Source: Acarospora socialis
Taxonomy: Eukaryota; Ascomycota; Lecanoromycetes; Acarosporales; Acarosporaceae
Direction of reading: 5' to 3'
Assembly: GCA_025617375.2 (NCBI GenBank)
Contig: JAMYGW020000008.1
Coordinates: forward strand, 992,001-1,056,000
Length of the DNA: 64,000 nucleotides
Under the pieces are notes generated by a model. The model saw only the letters and a list, made by a program, of their open reading frames with translations, had not been told where the DNA came from and made no database searches. The position numbers and the translations under genes are program-made. Positions 22,946 to 34,372 of this stretch are shown piece by piece. Positions within the stretch are counted from its first letter, which is position 1; the number at the start of each line of letters is the position of its first letter.

Positions 22946-24739
22946 ATGACTCGCTTCAACGTTGCACTCCTTACTCTTCTTTTACCATCTGTGCTTGCAG
23001 CTCCCTCGCGACGGTCGACGATCGTTCCCTGCAAGCGAGACGGCACTGCGGGACCGTATGACGGCGGCAACAGCACCGACGTCAACGGACCGACTGGCAC
23101 GGGGACTGGAATTCCCTTGAGCACTGGTGTGCCTCTCAGTATCCTCAGCTCTTCACTGGCTGATGCTTCCCCCGATCCCTCCCCTGCGCCAGTTGATTCT
23201 GGGTCTGACGACTGTCCTGCCACGACCACCATCACATCCACCAACATCGTCACCGAAACCGCTATCCCCGCAACCGATCCGGCTCAGACGCAGGCGTCTG
23301 GATCTTCTGCCGTTGGCTCCGCTGTTCTAACATCTCCGGCTGGACCCTACGGAAATAGTACGGATAGCTCAAGTCAATATATCCCAGGCCCAACCGGCAC
23401 GGCCGGGTCTACTGGAAGATCCTCCCGTCATGGACACAAGCACAAGCATAAGACTACGAACAGCCCAACGTCGACCGGAACGAGTGTGGCCGAGGTTCCA
23501 ACATCGATCAGTACTTCGCCTTCGTCTCCGTCTTCGTCATCGTCCAGTGACGCCGACTTTTCGTCCTCTGAGGTAGCCACCTCTGAGGCCAGTGATGTAG
23601 CATCTGCTGTGCAAGCCACTTCCACAACTGCAAGCTCGACTGTGGATTCTGCCACTAGCTCTGATCAGCCCATGACGCCCACAACCACAAGCTCTACTAT
23701 TGCTGTCCCTGCCCCGACAAGTGCAAGCTCTTCAACAAGTGATAGTTCCTCGACAAGTGAATATTCCTCGGCAAGTGCAAGCTCGATCTCAGCGGCTGGC
23801 GGTGAGTTCTACCAAGCTCCGAAGTCCAAGACGGCATCTTCGTCCGCCGATACGTCTTCCTCTATATCATCATCCCCGTCGTCCTCCCCCTCCTCTTCAC
23901 CTGAACCATCTTCCTCAGCTCCGAGTTCTTCCGTACAGTCTTCCACCGACGCTGTGCCATCATCAACCTCTACAACAGCAAGCTCGACCACATCAACCGG
24001 AGTATCCGCCAAGATCGCCGCTACTCCAAACGGAGGATACTCTTCCAATACAGGCACCGGCAAACGTGGTCTGGCCTACAACGCCGCCGCGCTCACCACC
24101 TGCTTTGACAAATCCAGCGAAGTCTCATGGGCCTACAACTGGGCCTCGTCGACATCCGGCCTCTCCAGCAATTTTGAATACGTGCCCATGCTCTGGGGCA
24201 CGCAATCCGAGCACACCAACAACTGGCAAAGCGCCGCCTCCGCCGCCATCGCCTCCGGCTCCAAACACCTCCTTTCCTTCAACGAACCCGACCTCGCTTC
24301 ACAATCCAACCTCAGTCCTGCCGCTGCTGTTGCTGGCCACAAAACCTACATGCAACCTTTCGCCGGCCGCGCTAAGATCTCCGCCCCTGCTGTCACCAAT
24401 GGAGGTCTCGCCTGGCTCGAACAGTTCCTCGTCGCTTGCAGCTCCTGCACCATCGATTTCGTCCCGGTGCATTGGTACGATTCCGCCACCAACATTGCCT
24501 ACTTCAAATCGTACATCACCTCCGCCATCGCGGCCGCAAAGGGGAGGCCCATCTGGATTACCGAGTTCGGTGCCAGTGGCACGCAGGCGCAGCAGGTTAC
24601 GTTTCTCCAGGAGGTCATGCCTTGGTTGGACGGGCAGGCGGCAGTTGAGCGGTATGCCTATTTCGGGGTGTTTGATGGGAAGTTGGTCAGTGGGACGAGT
24701 ATGAGTGCGTTGGGAGAGACGTTTGCTACGTACACTTAG
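22946..24739 (+). CDS. Secreted Ser/Thr-rich protein with C-terminal GH128 domain (Asl1-like)
   Basis: Probable cell-wall beta-1,3-glucan hydrolase. Single exon, 597 residues. A signal peptide (MTRFNVALLTLLLPSVLAAP) is followed by a Ser/Thr/Pro-rich region (about residues 60-365) that should be heavily O-glycosylated. The GH128 (Glyco_hydro_cc) domain fills the last ~225 residues. It opens KRGLAYNAAALTTCF and carries both catalytic glutamates in the expected motifs: SFNEPDLASQ (acid/base) and WITEFGASG (nucleophile), with VPVHWYD between. The arrangement recalls fission yeast Asl1. A short His/Lys cluster, RHGHKHKHKTTN, interrupts the linker near residue 165. There is no hydrophobic C-terminus, so a GPI anchor is unlikely. 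Enzyme activity is inferred from the family and intact catalytic residues. Confidence 0.88.
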   Translation: MTRFNVALLTLLLPSVLAAPSRRSTIVPCKRDGTAGPYDGGNSTDVNGPTGTGTGIPLSTGVPLSILSSSLADASPDPSPAPVDSGSDDCPATTTITSTNIVTETAIPATDPAQTQASGSSAVGSAVLTSPAGPYGNSTDSSSQYIPGPTGTAGSTGRSSRHGHKHKHKTTNSPTSTGTSVAEVPTSISTSPSSPSSSSSSDADFSSSEVATSEASDVASAVQATSTTASSTVDSATSSDQPMTPTTTSSTIAVPAPTSASSSTSDSSSTSEYSSASASSISAAGGEFYQAPKSKTASSSADTSSSISSSPSSSPSSSPEPSSSAPSSSVQSSTDAVPSSTSTTASSTTSTGVSAKIAATPNGGYSSNTGTGKRGLAYNAAALTTCFDKSSEVSWAYNWASSTSGLSSNFEYVPMLWGTQSEHTNNWQSAASAAIASGSKHLLSFNEPDLASQSNLSPAAAVAGHKTYMQPFAGRAKISAPAVTNGGLAWLEQFLVACSSCTIDFVPVHWYDSATNIAYFKSYITSAIAAAKGRPIWITEFGASGTQAQQVTFLQEVMPWLDGQAAVERYAYFGVFDGKLVSGTSMSALGETFATYT

Positions 24740-26653
24740 ACTGTCCTACGGACGTTGGGTTGAAGCTGTAGAGAGGGCCAGAGACAAGGGAGGAGTTGCC
24801 AGAAATCGTTTGGCCGGGTCAATTGGTGTTGACAAGAGAAAGGAGGTAGCCGCAAGACAGGGGTCTTGGATTCTCATGTTTGTAGTAGATTTGGGCAGCA
24901 TCTAGATAGACCGGAAAACGGGAAAAGTTTCACACCAAGAACGACGAGATGAGTCGCGAGTCCACTACAGTCCAGCCCTCCTCCCGACAGGATAGAGAAG
25001 AAACGATCTGTAGATTATGCGACGTAACACTATTACCAGTCTCTCCGTCACATACCCCCACCGGAATCAAGGAAAAAAGCACCGCATCACCTACTGAAGC
25101 CTCTTCCGACCGCCTCGCCCACCTCTCTTCATCCATGTTGACGCTAATACCCCACCGTCACCCAACTTAGGGAAGTAAATTTCTACAACGCCCCTTTCCA
25201 CCAGCACGACCAAACACATGCTCTACCCTACCACCTGCCCCCTCCCTCCCCCTCCCCACCTCCCTCATCTCCACAACCCCAACCTCCTCCCCCCCCACCG
25301 CAACCAAGCCAGCCAAACCCGCACCGCACCGAACACCAGCTCCGACATAGGCGTGAAACCTCCGCGAGCCACTCGCGAAGCCTCGGATCTCGCATGCCCG
25401 CTCAGCGAACCAGAGTAATATCAAGGTACCGCCGAGCGAGCCAGCGAGCGGGTAGGGATGCGATCGTTCCGGGTCCGAACACGGGAGATGGCGTTGGATG
25501 CGAGGTGGGGAGGCAACGGTTCTTGAAACGTGGATGGCGATTTAGATATCTAGAGAGGGGCAGTGAGGAAGGGGAGAAGGAGGAGGAGGAAGAACACAAC
25601 CCACACGGATACCGACGAAAAGAAGGCAAGCGAGCAGAAGAAACGCGCCCCACGAACGGAACACAGAGCCTCGGCCCCGCGTCCTTGCATCCGATCCCCA
25701 ATGCCCCAACCCCCCTGATACCACCGTCTTCGTTCTCGACCTCACCTTTCTCCCTCCGCTCTCCCACTACCCCATCCCATCTCCCAATTCCCAACTCCCA
25801 TTTCCCCTCTCCCATACCCCCCATCCTCCCCTTCCTTCCCACCAGACAAGCCCTCATCCACCTTCCTCCACCCCAATCGAAAACGGCAAGGTTTGAGGAA
25901 CAAACCCGTGTTTCTTTTGCGCTCACGCCCTCGCTCGGGTTCCGAATCCGTCTCTTCTCTTCTCTTCACTCTCCTCCCCTCCCTCCCTCCCTCTTTCTCC
26001 GCTTCCCCGCCACCAACTCGCTGGCTTCTCGTGCTCGATCGCGTGGATGGCCGCTCGTGTGGGCTGGATGTGAGTGATTGAAGTGGGTTTGGTCGAGATG
26101 GTGCGCCGGGGGAGGGGACGGTGGTAGGAAGGTTGGAAAGGAGGACGGGGGACGGGGGCAAAAGAGGAAGGGGTGGGAAGCGGAGGGCGTGAGGTTGGTT
26201 TCTCCAAAGTAGCTCGAGGGGGCGGAGGGGAGGTGTCGTGGGGGACGGAGGGGATGTTCGATGAAGGTGCGGGCGTTGGTGTTGTTTGTGCATAGGATGG
26301 GTGTGGAGAGGGACGGTGGGGATGAAGATGAGCGTGTGCAGAACAGAGGAAGTTGTGGTACTGATGGGTTGGGGTCAGTTATTCCTCGGGTGGAGAGAAG
26401 AGTAAGTTAACTGGAGAGGGGCCAGTGAAGAAGAAGAGTCGAGGAAGCTGGACGGGACTCGAATCTGCGGATCTGGGTTTCGAACTCCACGCTTGCTGGA
26501 ATAAGTTGACGAAGAGGCTGGGCAAACAAGCAGAAGCGCTTTCTATAAGAATACAGGTACAGCAGGTGAGAATTGAAATAGGAACGACAGAGATCTGAAA
26601 TTAGCCGTCCGTGTTCGCTTCTCTATCAGTACAGTCTCCGTCCTCGTCCACCA
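24740..26653. other. 1.9-kb convergent spacer with strong strand asymmetry
   Basis: Unusually long for a gap between two converging genes. From about 25200 to 26020 the + strand is rich in C and T (runs such as CCCTCCCCCTCCCC); from about 26090 to 26450 it switches to G-rich. Overlapping open frames in several phases (for example 25394-26077) are Pro/Ser/Arg-rich and match no domain, so I do not call them genes. Confidence 0.5.
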
Positions 26654-27782
26654 TCAAACCAATTCGGACGTGACATTCGAGAACTCGCCCTTCTCCAACT
26701 TCGTCTTCCAGAAGATCGGGTTCGTATCCTGCATCGCAATCATTAGCGCCATTCCCACTCCATAACCCACAACCCTCCCACCACACAATAAGGAAGGATA
26801 CAAAAAACCCACATTAAACCCATGCTTCACCCACCCATCCTCCTTAACATGATACAAATTAATAAACCCCCCCGAATACGCATCGCGATGCGTCGCGGCC
26901 AAAATACTCCTCCGCCCCAACTCCAACGCCTCCTCTTCCGCCAAATCATACCGATATTCCGCATCCAGCACGCCGTACGCGAACGTCTGGCCGGACCCGA
27001 CGCAGAACAGGTTGCCCGCCAGCCGGGTGCCGTCCGAGTCGATGTAGTAGAGCGCAGGCCCCTCCTGCGGCGTGACGCCGGCGCACATGGTGCCCATGGA
27101 CAGGCCCATGCCTTTGTACGAGTACACGAGGTTCGAGAGGATCTTGGAGGCCGCGGCGACGGAGATGCGCCGCTTGTGCCGCAGCTCGTGCAGGCGGCAT
27201 TGCATGCCCAGGTAGGCGAGCCAGTACTGGCAGTCCTGGAGATACGCACCGTCAGTGCCTCTGCACGAGCCCTTTCTCGTGCCTGCACTTTTTCTCTCGT
27301 CGAGTCTTGCGAAGAGGATGAGGACACCGATGGTGTGGGATAGGGAAAGGGTAGGATAGACGTACGGCAGCTCCACCGGCCATGGTACCCAGCAGACAGT
27401 TGTTGATCTCAATCACCTTCTTGACCGTCTGGCTGGCGATCCAGTTCCCCGCCGTGGCTCGGGAGTCGGTGGCGACGATGATGCCGCCTTGGAATCGGAA
27501 GGCTAATGTCGTCGTGCCGTGCGCGAGCTTGATCGGGCAGTTTGGGTTCGAGTGGTCGTCTGTCGTGGCGCGGAGGAAGGCGGAGGGCTACGGAAGTGAG
27601 TTCAGCATCTAAGTGCTCGCGAGCTGTGATGTACGCAAGACAGAGCATACCTGTGCTATTGGGGGTAAGGCGAACTTCAGTGATAGTGAAGGTGTGGGTT
27701 CGGAGAGCTCTTGGTATTCTTCTTGGGAGTAGCCTTCATTCTCGTATGAGGGCTGGCTGTATCGGGCTACTAATGTGTCCAT
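26654..27782 (-). CDS. PRE2: Proteasome 20S core subunit beta5 (chymotrypsin-like)
   Basis: Catalytic subunit that gives the 20S proteasome its chymotrypsin-like activity. Four exons on the complement (27651..27782, 27366..27587, 26813..27235, 26654..26728) encode 283 residues, close to yeast Pre2. The propeptide should be cleaved in [11 protein letters not shown], making Thr69 the catalytic N-terminal threonine. Asp17 and Lys33 of the mature numbering are present (ATDSRATAG and TVKKVIEIN). Conserved blocks include [64 protein letters not shown] and [15 protein letters not shown]. The last intron (26729-26812) removes a stretch that would otherwise read through in frame, so intron retention would give an in-frame insertion there. 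Confidence 0.95.
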
Positions 27783-28251
27783 CTTATTGGGAGATTCTGG
27801 AAGGTGTCGGTAAGGAGTGTCGAGAAGATATGAAAAGGTAAATGACGGTATGAAAGTTGCTGGAATAGACCTGAGTGAACTGGCGACCTTACAGCTGTGA
27901 ATGGTGACGGCTTGGGCTTCGCGTCAGAAGCGCTAAACTCGGTGCCTGCAGAGCGCTACCACGTGACATCCTTGGCTCTGCAACCATCAAGCTTCAAAGT
28001 GTCGTACACCTACTGGAATGATCACGTAGTTCCTAATGTCCATTTACAGACATGGATAGCTTGTCGGGTGAATTATGGTAGGATACTACTTGCGTATAAA
28101 GCCACAACAACCAGAAGTCGCTTTGTGGGTAATCCTCGACAAAGTAACACGAGCAAAGAAACTATTAATCTTCAGAGAAAGGCGACATCTTCGTGCTGGG
28201 TACAACAAGAGGAACGTTAGAGATCTGGACCAATGCCAACACCTTACAAGT
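27783..28251. promoter_or_regulatory. PRE2 promoter / PIL1-type 3' spacer
   Basis: About 470 bp upstream of the beta5 gene and downstream of the next gene on the same strand. I looked for the yeast proteasome control word GGTGGCAAA and did not see it. Confidence 0.4.
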
Positions 28252-29553
28252 TTACTGGTAGCTGACCGTCGAGTGCCCGGCTTCACTACCATACGACGGC
28301 TGGTCCACAACAGTGCTACCGCTAGCGTCCCTTTTCTCGGACAGCCCTGGTTCATAGTAGTGATCTTCACGACTGATCATTTGTTGTACCGGAATCTCAT
28401 GTGGGTCGCTTGAATGCACCGGTGGTTCTGGAGCTCCTACTGAGCTGGGCGCACCAGTTCCCGTAGAGCTAGGCATCAAACCTGGACCCAACTCGCTCGC
28501 CGCATTCGATATCGGTTCAAGGCTCGGCTGCCAACTCCGAAGATCCTCCTCGGCGTCGTTGAGGATCTGACGTGCATGGTCGGCGTGATCGAACGCAGGG
28601 CGTGCATCACCAGGAACGATGGGTGTGTCATCGAGGAGGTTGAGTAGCCGTCGACCATGGCGGGCCAGAAGGGCCTGCTTTTCAGCGCGTTCGATGGTGG
28701 CTGCGAAATGCATATCGTACGCCTCTTTCAGCTTTTGACGGGTCTAGTTTCATCATCAGTAGACACTCGTATAATACGGTCACACCCATGCCCTACAATG
28801 TTGGTCAATTGCGCCTCAGCAACTAGATTCTGGGCTTCGGCCCTGACAAGCTCCTGCTCGAGCTGCATGATTTTGGGGCTCTGCGGCTCTTTGTACTTCA
28901 ACTTCTGAATCTCATCGGCAATCTTGCCCTTATTGTCCCTGCTCGGCTGCACCGAGCTTTCCGTATTCCTGATCTGTTTCAAAACGCCACGGTAATCTTC
29001 CAGGTTCTGCGCAAACACATCTTCCTGCTCGCCCAATTCCGACAAGAGAACCCCCAGCTTATCGGAGATGTCGGAGATGGAGTCATCCCCCGTCGCCTCG
29101 CCCCAGTCGGAGAGCTGTGAGGCGATTGAGATGCGTTCTCGTCCCGCGGTCTCGTAAGATCCGATGCAGTGGTTCTCGCTCTTGATGATCTTGAACAGTT
29201 TCTTGCTCAGTTCTGGCTGCTGGATGCCCCGTAGAGAGGCCATGGTGAAACGATGCTTCGGCGCGCTCTTTTCGGGCGCGCTACTAGCTGTGGATCCATC
29301 GCCCCTCTTGGAGCGGACGGAATGCGATCGGTTCCTGGTAGTAGACAGTTATTAACCGCTCATGAATTATGGTAATGTATGAGTGTCCAGCAGAGTTGGG
29401 AAACAATTGAAGAGTGTCGACCAGTCCAACCACAACGACAGGCTGGGCACAACAACACGTGGAAGAACATGCATCGCCATTGCCCAGGCTGAGGAAGTCT
29501 GGGTGATCGTGATGGCTTCCTGGAGTGCCAGTGGGATGGAATGAGGCTTACAT
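28252..29553 (-). CDS. Eisosome core component of the Pil1/Lsp1 family
   Basis: BAR-domain protein that coats furrow-like plasma-membrane domains (eisosomes, MCC). Exons on the complement: 29552..29553, 28797..29334 and 28252..28743; 343 residues. The core matches Pil1/PilA closely: SLRGIQQPELSKKLFKIIKSE, AGRERISIASQLSDWGEATGD, ISDISDKLGVLLSELGEQED, SVQPSRDNKGKIADEIQKLKYKEP, LVRAEAQNLVAEAQLTNI, then TRQKLKEAYDMHFAATIERAEKQALLARHGRRLLNLLDDTP. The C-terminal tail is Ser/Pro/Glu-rich. The likely start codon is split by a 217-nt intron: AT at the end of exon 1 and G at the start of exon 2, giving MNRSHSVRSKRGDG. If this is wrong, the ATG at 29243 (MASLRG) is the fallback start. Phosphorylation of the basic N-terminus is known for the family. 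Confidence 0.9.
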
Positions 29554-30238
29554 TTTCGGGATTGCGGTGCCGCGTACAGAAGCTGGTGAGCTACTATATC
29601 TATGAAGTCTCAAGGTAGCAGTCCGCTCCCGACGTTAGAGGTTCGTGTGCCGGCCAACAATGGTAGCTGCCAAACAGTGGGTTAAACGCACAAAATGGCA
29701 AACAGAAGTGAGTATTTGGGAGCGAGCTTGACTGTACTGGAGACGTCTTTCTGATGCTGACTTGTATTGCCTGGAAGCAAAGTATCTGGTGTTGCTAAGG
29801 AGGGTAGCTTACTTTATCGTACGAGTGGAACCTGGGGACCTGCAGGTGCCGTATGATGTCATCTGCCGTGCTACACCAAACATGCCCACTTCGACGAGTA
29901 CGAGTACACTCTGGATCAATACCTTGATACTGATACAGTTGCGGCACAGACTTTACTCATTCAGATTGATTGCAATTCTCGATTTATGACAGTGACTTGA
30001 CATTATGATTATGAATACAATGTTGAGTAGGTCATCAACATGTAGGGTAGGGCAGTTCATCGCTGCTAGATTCCATCTCTTTCGCAATACCGGCGTCAAA
30101 TGTGCAAGACGAGCGAAGGCTGCGCCAAGCCGAGCATTTTGCTGATATATCTTAACCCACGACCATGTGGAACGATGCAGAAGTACTCCGAGCACAACAA
30201 GTGCAAATGTTCGTCCTCGTGCAAGTCTTTACAGTCCA
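29554..30238. other. Spacer PIL1-type gene promoter / tyrosinase 3' end
   Basis: About 0.7 kb, containing the upstream region of the eisosome gene and the end of the tyrosinase transcript. No exon or RNA gene recognised. Confidence 0.45.
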
Positions 30239-32523
30239 TCACACAGGCTCCCCGGTGGACAGTCCGGCCGGCCGACTATCGGTCACGTCGTCATGGACGG
30301 TGAAGTCACCCCAGCGCGGGAAGTCGGTGTTACTGGTCGCCTTCTGTACAACGGAGCTCACGACGGAGACCTTCAGATCCGGGACCTGGTCGGTGGGAAC
30401 GGCTGTGTCATCCATCTGCGAAAGCGCCACGTCAGTACAGGGAACTTTACCACTCCTCGACGGTGCGGAAGCAGGATCGGGGCCTTACCCTCGTCACTCT
30501 CCAGTGTAAGTTAGTTTTCAGGTAGGGTTCCACGTCAGCCGGGTCAAGGCTTGCCAGTGAGCTGGCGTGGATGGCGGCAAGGAGCGCCGTGGTAAGTGGG
30601 ATTGCGCCGGTGACTTGAAGGTCGTTTGCTTGATCCCGTCTGCACTTTCCACAACGGGTGGTGTTGGGGTCGTTGACGAAGATGCAGTGGGTGCCGACGA
30701 GGTTGGGCTCAAAGGACCATTGAAACGGATCGGGGTTGAAGTCGCCGAGGAAGACATGGATGAAGAACGAGGTATCAAGAGCATACTTCTTGACTCGGAT
30801 ATTGGCGATCCATTCACGATACTTGCCGTCCTTGGAGGTGGAATGACCGGCAACGTCCTGCTGAGTTGGATCCGCTGCCTGCTCCCGGACCATGATTGAA
30901 GGATTTTCATCGCTGGAACCGTCGAACCCTCCCGCAGGAATCAGCCGTGATTTGACAGCTTGGTGTATATTCTCCTTCGTTGGGGTTCGTCGGGCGATTG
31001 CCGCTGGCGCGCTGTTTCCGTAGAGATTGTTCACTGCCGCGCGAACGGTAGCCTGATACTGACTTTGATTCGAGGCCTTCCAGTAGAGTAGCTCTGGATA
31101 GGAATATCCAAATGTGCTTGTATTACGTGCAGTCCCTGAGTTCCAGAAGCCCCCACTACCGTCCGTATGGAAAGGCGTTAAAGCTAAACAATGCCCGTTA
31201 ACAATCTAAGTCAAACTCCAGAGTATGAAGACGTACCAGTGTTGACATCTTCAGTTGATCCGGGGGCATTCGTGAAAGTGCCCCACTGCGTCGCCTCTGG
31301 CTCCACGTAGCTATCTGTGTAGAGTGCCTGCCAAATTGCAAAGGCGCGATCAACGTTGCTTCGACTTTTTAGCCACGTCTCCATCAGATGAAGATACGAG
31401 TAGATAGCTTACCTGTGATGGAGGTAGAAGATGGGGTCGAAGGCCGAGTAGTCAATAATAGACATATGTCCACCGCTACCGACCAAGCCATGGATCTGGT
31501 CATGGACTGATTCTATGCTGTCGTAGTTCCCGCCATTACCGTTCGGGATCCAGGCTTTGTTACTGAAATTAGAGTAACTGGGATACGCGGTGAAGAGATT
31601 GTACAAGCGATTACGGAACGATAGTCTGTTGTTGTCAAGCTGCTGTGACACGAGGTCGTTTTGACTCGAGGCCTTTGGATCACTCGACGAGGTTGGGTAC
31701 CGAAGTGTGCTCGGCCATGTATTGAACTAAACCTTTGTTCAGCTGGTATCAGTGTATCGATCGGGTCTACAAAACTCACAGGACTATCGGGAAGCTCGTT
31801 AGGGTCCAGCGGATGAAAGGTATAACTGAACAATGGGTTCTTGATAGTGGTAGTCCCTGTAGGCGCAGTCACTTGCACCGTCGCCGAACCCCCTACGCTT
31901 GCCGGCAGTACGCTCTGGCCAGATGGAGGAGCAGCGGCCCAATCCCAGTATGGGATGCGGAATGTGGACGCAGCGGCAGAGTAACGGTCTCGGTCCGAAC
32001 CCGCTGGGAACTCTCCAACGATCTGTTGCATGAGATTGTAAAGTACTTGCTCATAGAGAGCGAGGTACGGACGATGCCAGGTCGGGAAGAGGATGGACGA
32101 ATGCGTGCAGTACCCCGAATTCTCATCCCCCGGGGCGGCCTGAACGTTGTCCCAAGCCACGTAAGGACGGCCATGAATGCCCGAGATCTGGTACCAGCTC
32201 AGCCGCTCGGTTTGATTGACATTCTGCAGACGATCCAGAGCCAAAAGGTACAGGTTCCACTGATCCGCATTCTGTTGTAGCTGGCGGATTTCCAGACGTA
32301 AAGGCACGCTGCCGTCACCACCGCGGCCTGACTGAACCCCGGTAATCCCGAAGGTAGACATCTGTCGTTTGGTGTTGTGTTGTATTTGCTCTTCGGAACT
32401 GAAGATATCTTCAACGATATGTGGTTGGCGAAAATCTCGAAATCGTACTTCGTGCGGCAGATTGAAAGCGAGTAAGGAGTGAATGAAGAAGCAAACGGCA
32501 AGAGTCATATATAAACGAGGCAT
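30239..32523 (-). CDS. Tyrosinase (type-3 copper oxidase) with leader and C-terminal domain
   Basis: Oxidises monophenols and diphenols to quinones, as in melanin formation. Five exons on the complement (31780..32523, 31413..31726, 31237..31358, 30489..31183, 30239..30415) encode 683 residues. The first ~19 residues form a hydrophobic leader. CuA ligands: His117 (GIHGRPY), His141 in CTHSS with the thioether cysteine Cys139, and His150 in TWHRPYLALYE. CuB ligands: His323 and His327 (HDQIHGLVGSGGHMS) and a histidine of FYLHHSNVDR. The segment YALDTSFFIHVFLGDF and what follows resembles the tyrosinase C-terminal domain that keeps the enzyme latent until cleaved. All metal ligands are intact. A polyketide melanin cluster is not adjacent, so the product is open. 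Confidence 0.93.
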
Positions 32524-34372
32524 CTTGGCTGCGCGGCTTTTGGGGAGCCCAACCCACGTAAGCCTGTCAGCCGAGTAGGGCTGAAATGGATGTCTAACTC
32601 GAAGAGGACAAGTGGTTACACAAAAGAAGCCACATCACAATCCAGACTCGAATGATATCTCAATCAGTCGAGTATGAAGTAATCACGAGATTCCTTTAGG
32701 AGTGTTAGCCGCGACTGAATCTGACACAGTTGGGCCAAGGCGTATCGCAAGGCTACTCGACCAAAACGACTGTCAGGATGGAGGGTGAGGGTAAGAACAA
32801 CGAGGGAGTCGAATACCTTAGGAGGACAGATAGATTAGGTAGGTAGAGGGTAGGTAGGTAGGTGAATCTGTCTGAGAGATGGAGTGGCGAGGTTCAGAGA
32901 CTATATAGGTCAAAGAGATGTGAGTTGGCAATGAAGAAACATAACACAGAAATTTCTTCTCTGAATGTGGACTCCTTCTCAGTTCCAACATCGGGAATCT
33001 GCGCGCCTCCGTGGCACCTACCCTCTCGATAGGCATTCTAAGATTAGCTAGCTCGGAGAGTGTACCGATGCCATAGGAGTGCATGATAGCATTGCGGCAA
33101 GAGAAGGAAGTTTTAGTCGCCACAATTGGAAGTGGGCTCGCACATGGTGCTGATTGTGATCGCCGCAAGACCAACCCCATAGCCTACATGTATAAGAAAT
33201 CCCCGATATTGGCTCGTAAGACACGAAACACATGCGACTTTGTTGGCGCTTACGCGCCATGAACTCGAATCGTAGGCGTGCAGGTCCAACCCTTCGGAAA
33301 GGCGTTTGAACACGTAGGAGAACGACAATTCTTGGGGTCATGAACTCGAAGGGATTCGTCCAGAATTGTCGAAGGCTTCAACGGCGAGTGGTGTTGTGAA
33401 ACATGCACTAATCCTTATGGGGACGTTCACGTATATTTAGTATAGGTATTTAGTTTAACGTTAGTAAGGTCAGCGCCTCGCGTCGATCAAGACGCCAAGC
33501 AACGTCCAATTGAAACACATGGGAGGAACACCGGCAACCCATGATTCGTTGACCATACAGTACGATGTGCGATGAGAGAGTACAAACGGATTGCGGCTCA
33601 AAGATAGGTACCTATGTGTAACGGTACTTCTTCGACGTGCTTGTACTGTACATGGTCCTACGAGTACAGTCGGTCAGGCCCGGAAAGCCGCCTACTACAT
33701 ATACACATAAGCTCGATAAGCTCGAGATGCATGAGTATGGTAAATCTACTCTCCTTTACCAATTTTCATGCAATGAGTAAAGCCGCGAAGGGGGATCGGA
33801 TCTCTCGGATATGACGGTAAGCCAGAAGACGTGAATTGAGTGGTGGAAACATTCATCAATCCATCTTCAGGATATTTGTTCACAGTTTACCCCCTCAACC
33901 GGGTCGACCGACACCGATGACTGTTTTCAAAGATGGTGTGGACAGCCAGCAGCCCGGGTCCTTACGCCAACTGTGCTCGCAGTCAGGTTACATCCGAAAA
34001 GTCGAGACAGACCAATGCGGCAATGGGTGATGCGATCTCGCATACTCGCACTAATCATTATGCTGCGCTGCGATATGAGACTTCGCTTGATCTGCAAGCA
34101 ACGACCAGAACGGTGAGCACGAGCCGCGTGATTCAACAGATCTTGACTTTCCGAACTTCCGACTACTACGACCGGCTGTCCGTCGTGCTGGGACAACAAA
34201 AAGCTTGGTATTACCACGTCTTCCGTCATCTCACTCATACAGGCTTGTGATGCTGCGCGCTTCGACTTGCCATAAGCCAATCCCCATATTGCTTTCTACT
34301 CCCGACGATACAGACGCGTTACGCCTCCGTCCTCGTGGGTTGCTTCCTAAGGGCGAACATGCTAGAGATGAT
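32524..34372. other. 1.85-kb gene-free region upstream of tyrosinase
   Basis: Contains the tyrosinase promoter side and the SSR4 3' side. A TAGG-type tandem repeat lies at 32835-32863. No coding exon with recognisable similarity, and no tRNA-like structure, was found. Confidence 0.4.
32835..32863. repeat. (TAGG)n short tandem repeat
   Basis: Two short runs of TAGG/GTAG units separated by an AGGG interruption, about 310 bp upstream of the tyrosinase start. Confidence 0.75.

Noticed and set aside
25394-26293. Overlapping long open frames on both strands in the GH128/PRE2 spacer
   Set aside because: They are Pro/Ser/Arg- or Gly/Glu-rich products of skewed base composition, match no domain, and several phases are open at once.
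26440-26510. tRNA B-box-like word (GATTCGAGTCC on the complement)
   Set aside because: No A box at the right distance and no cloverleaf could be drawn.
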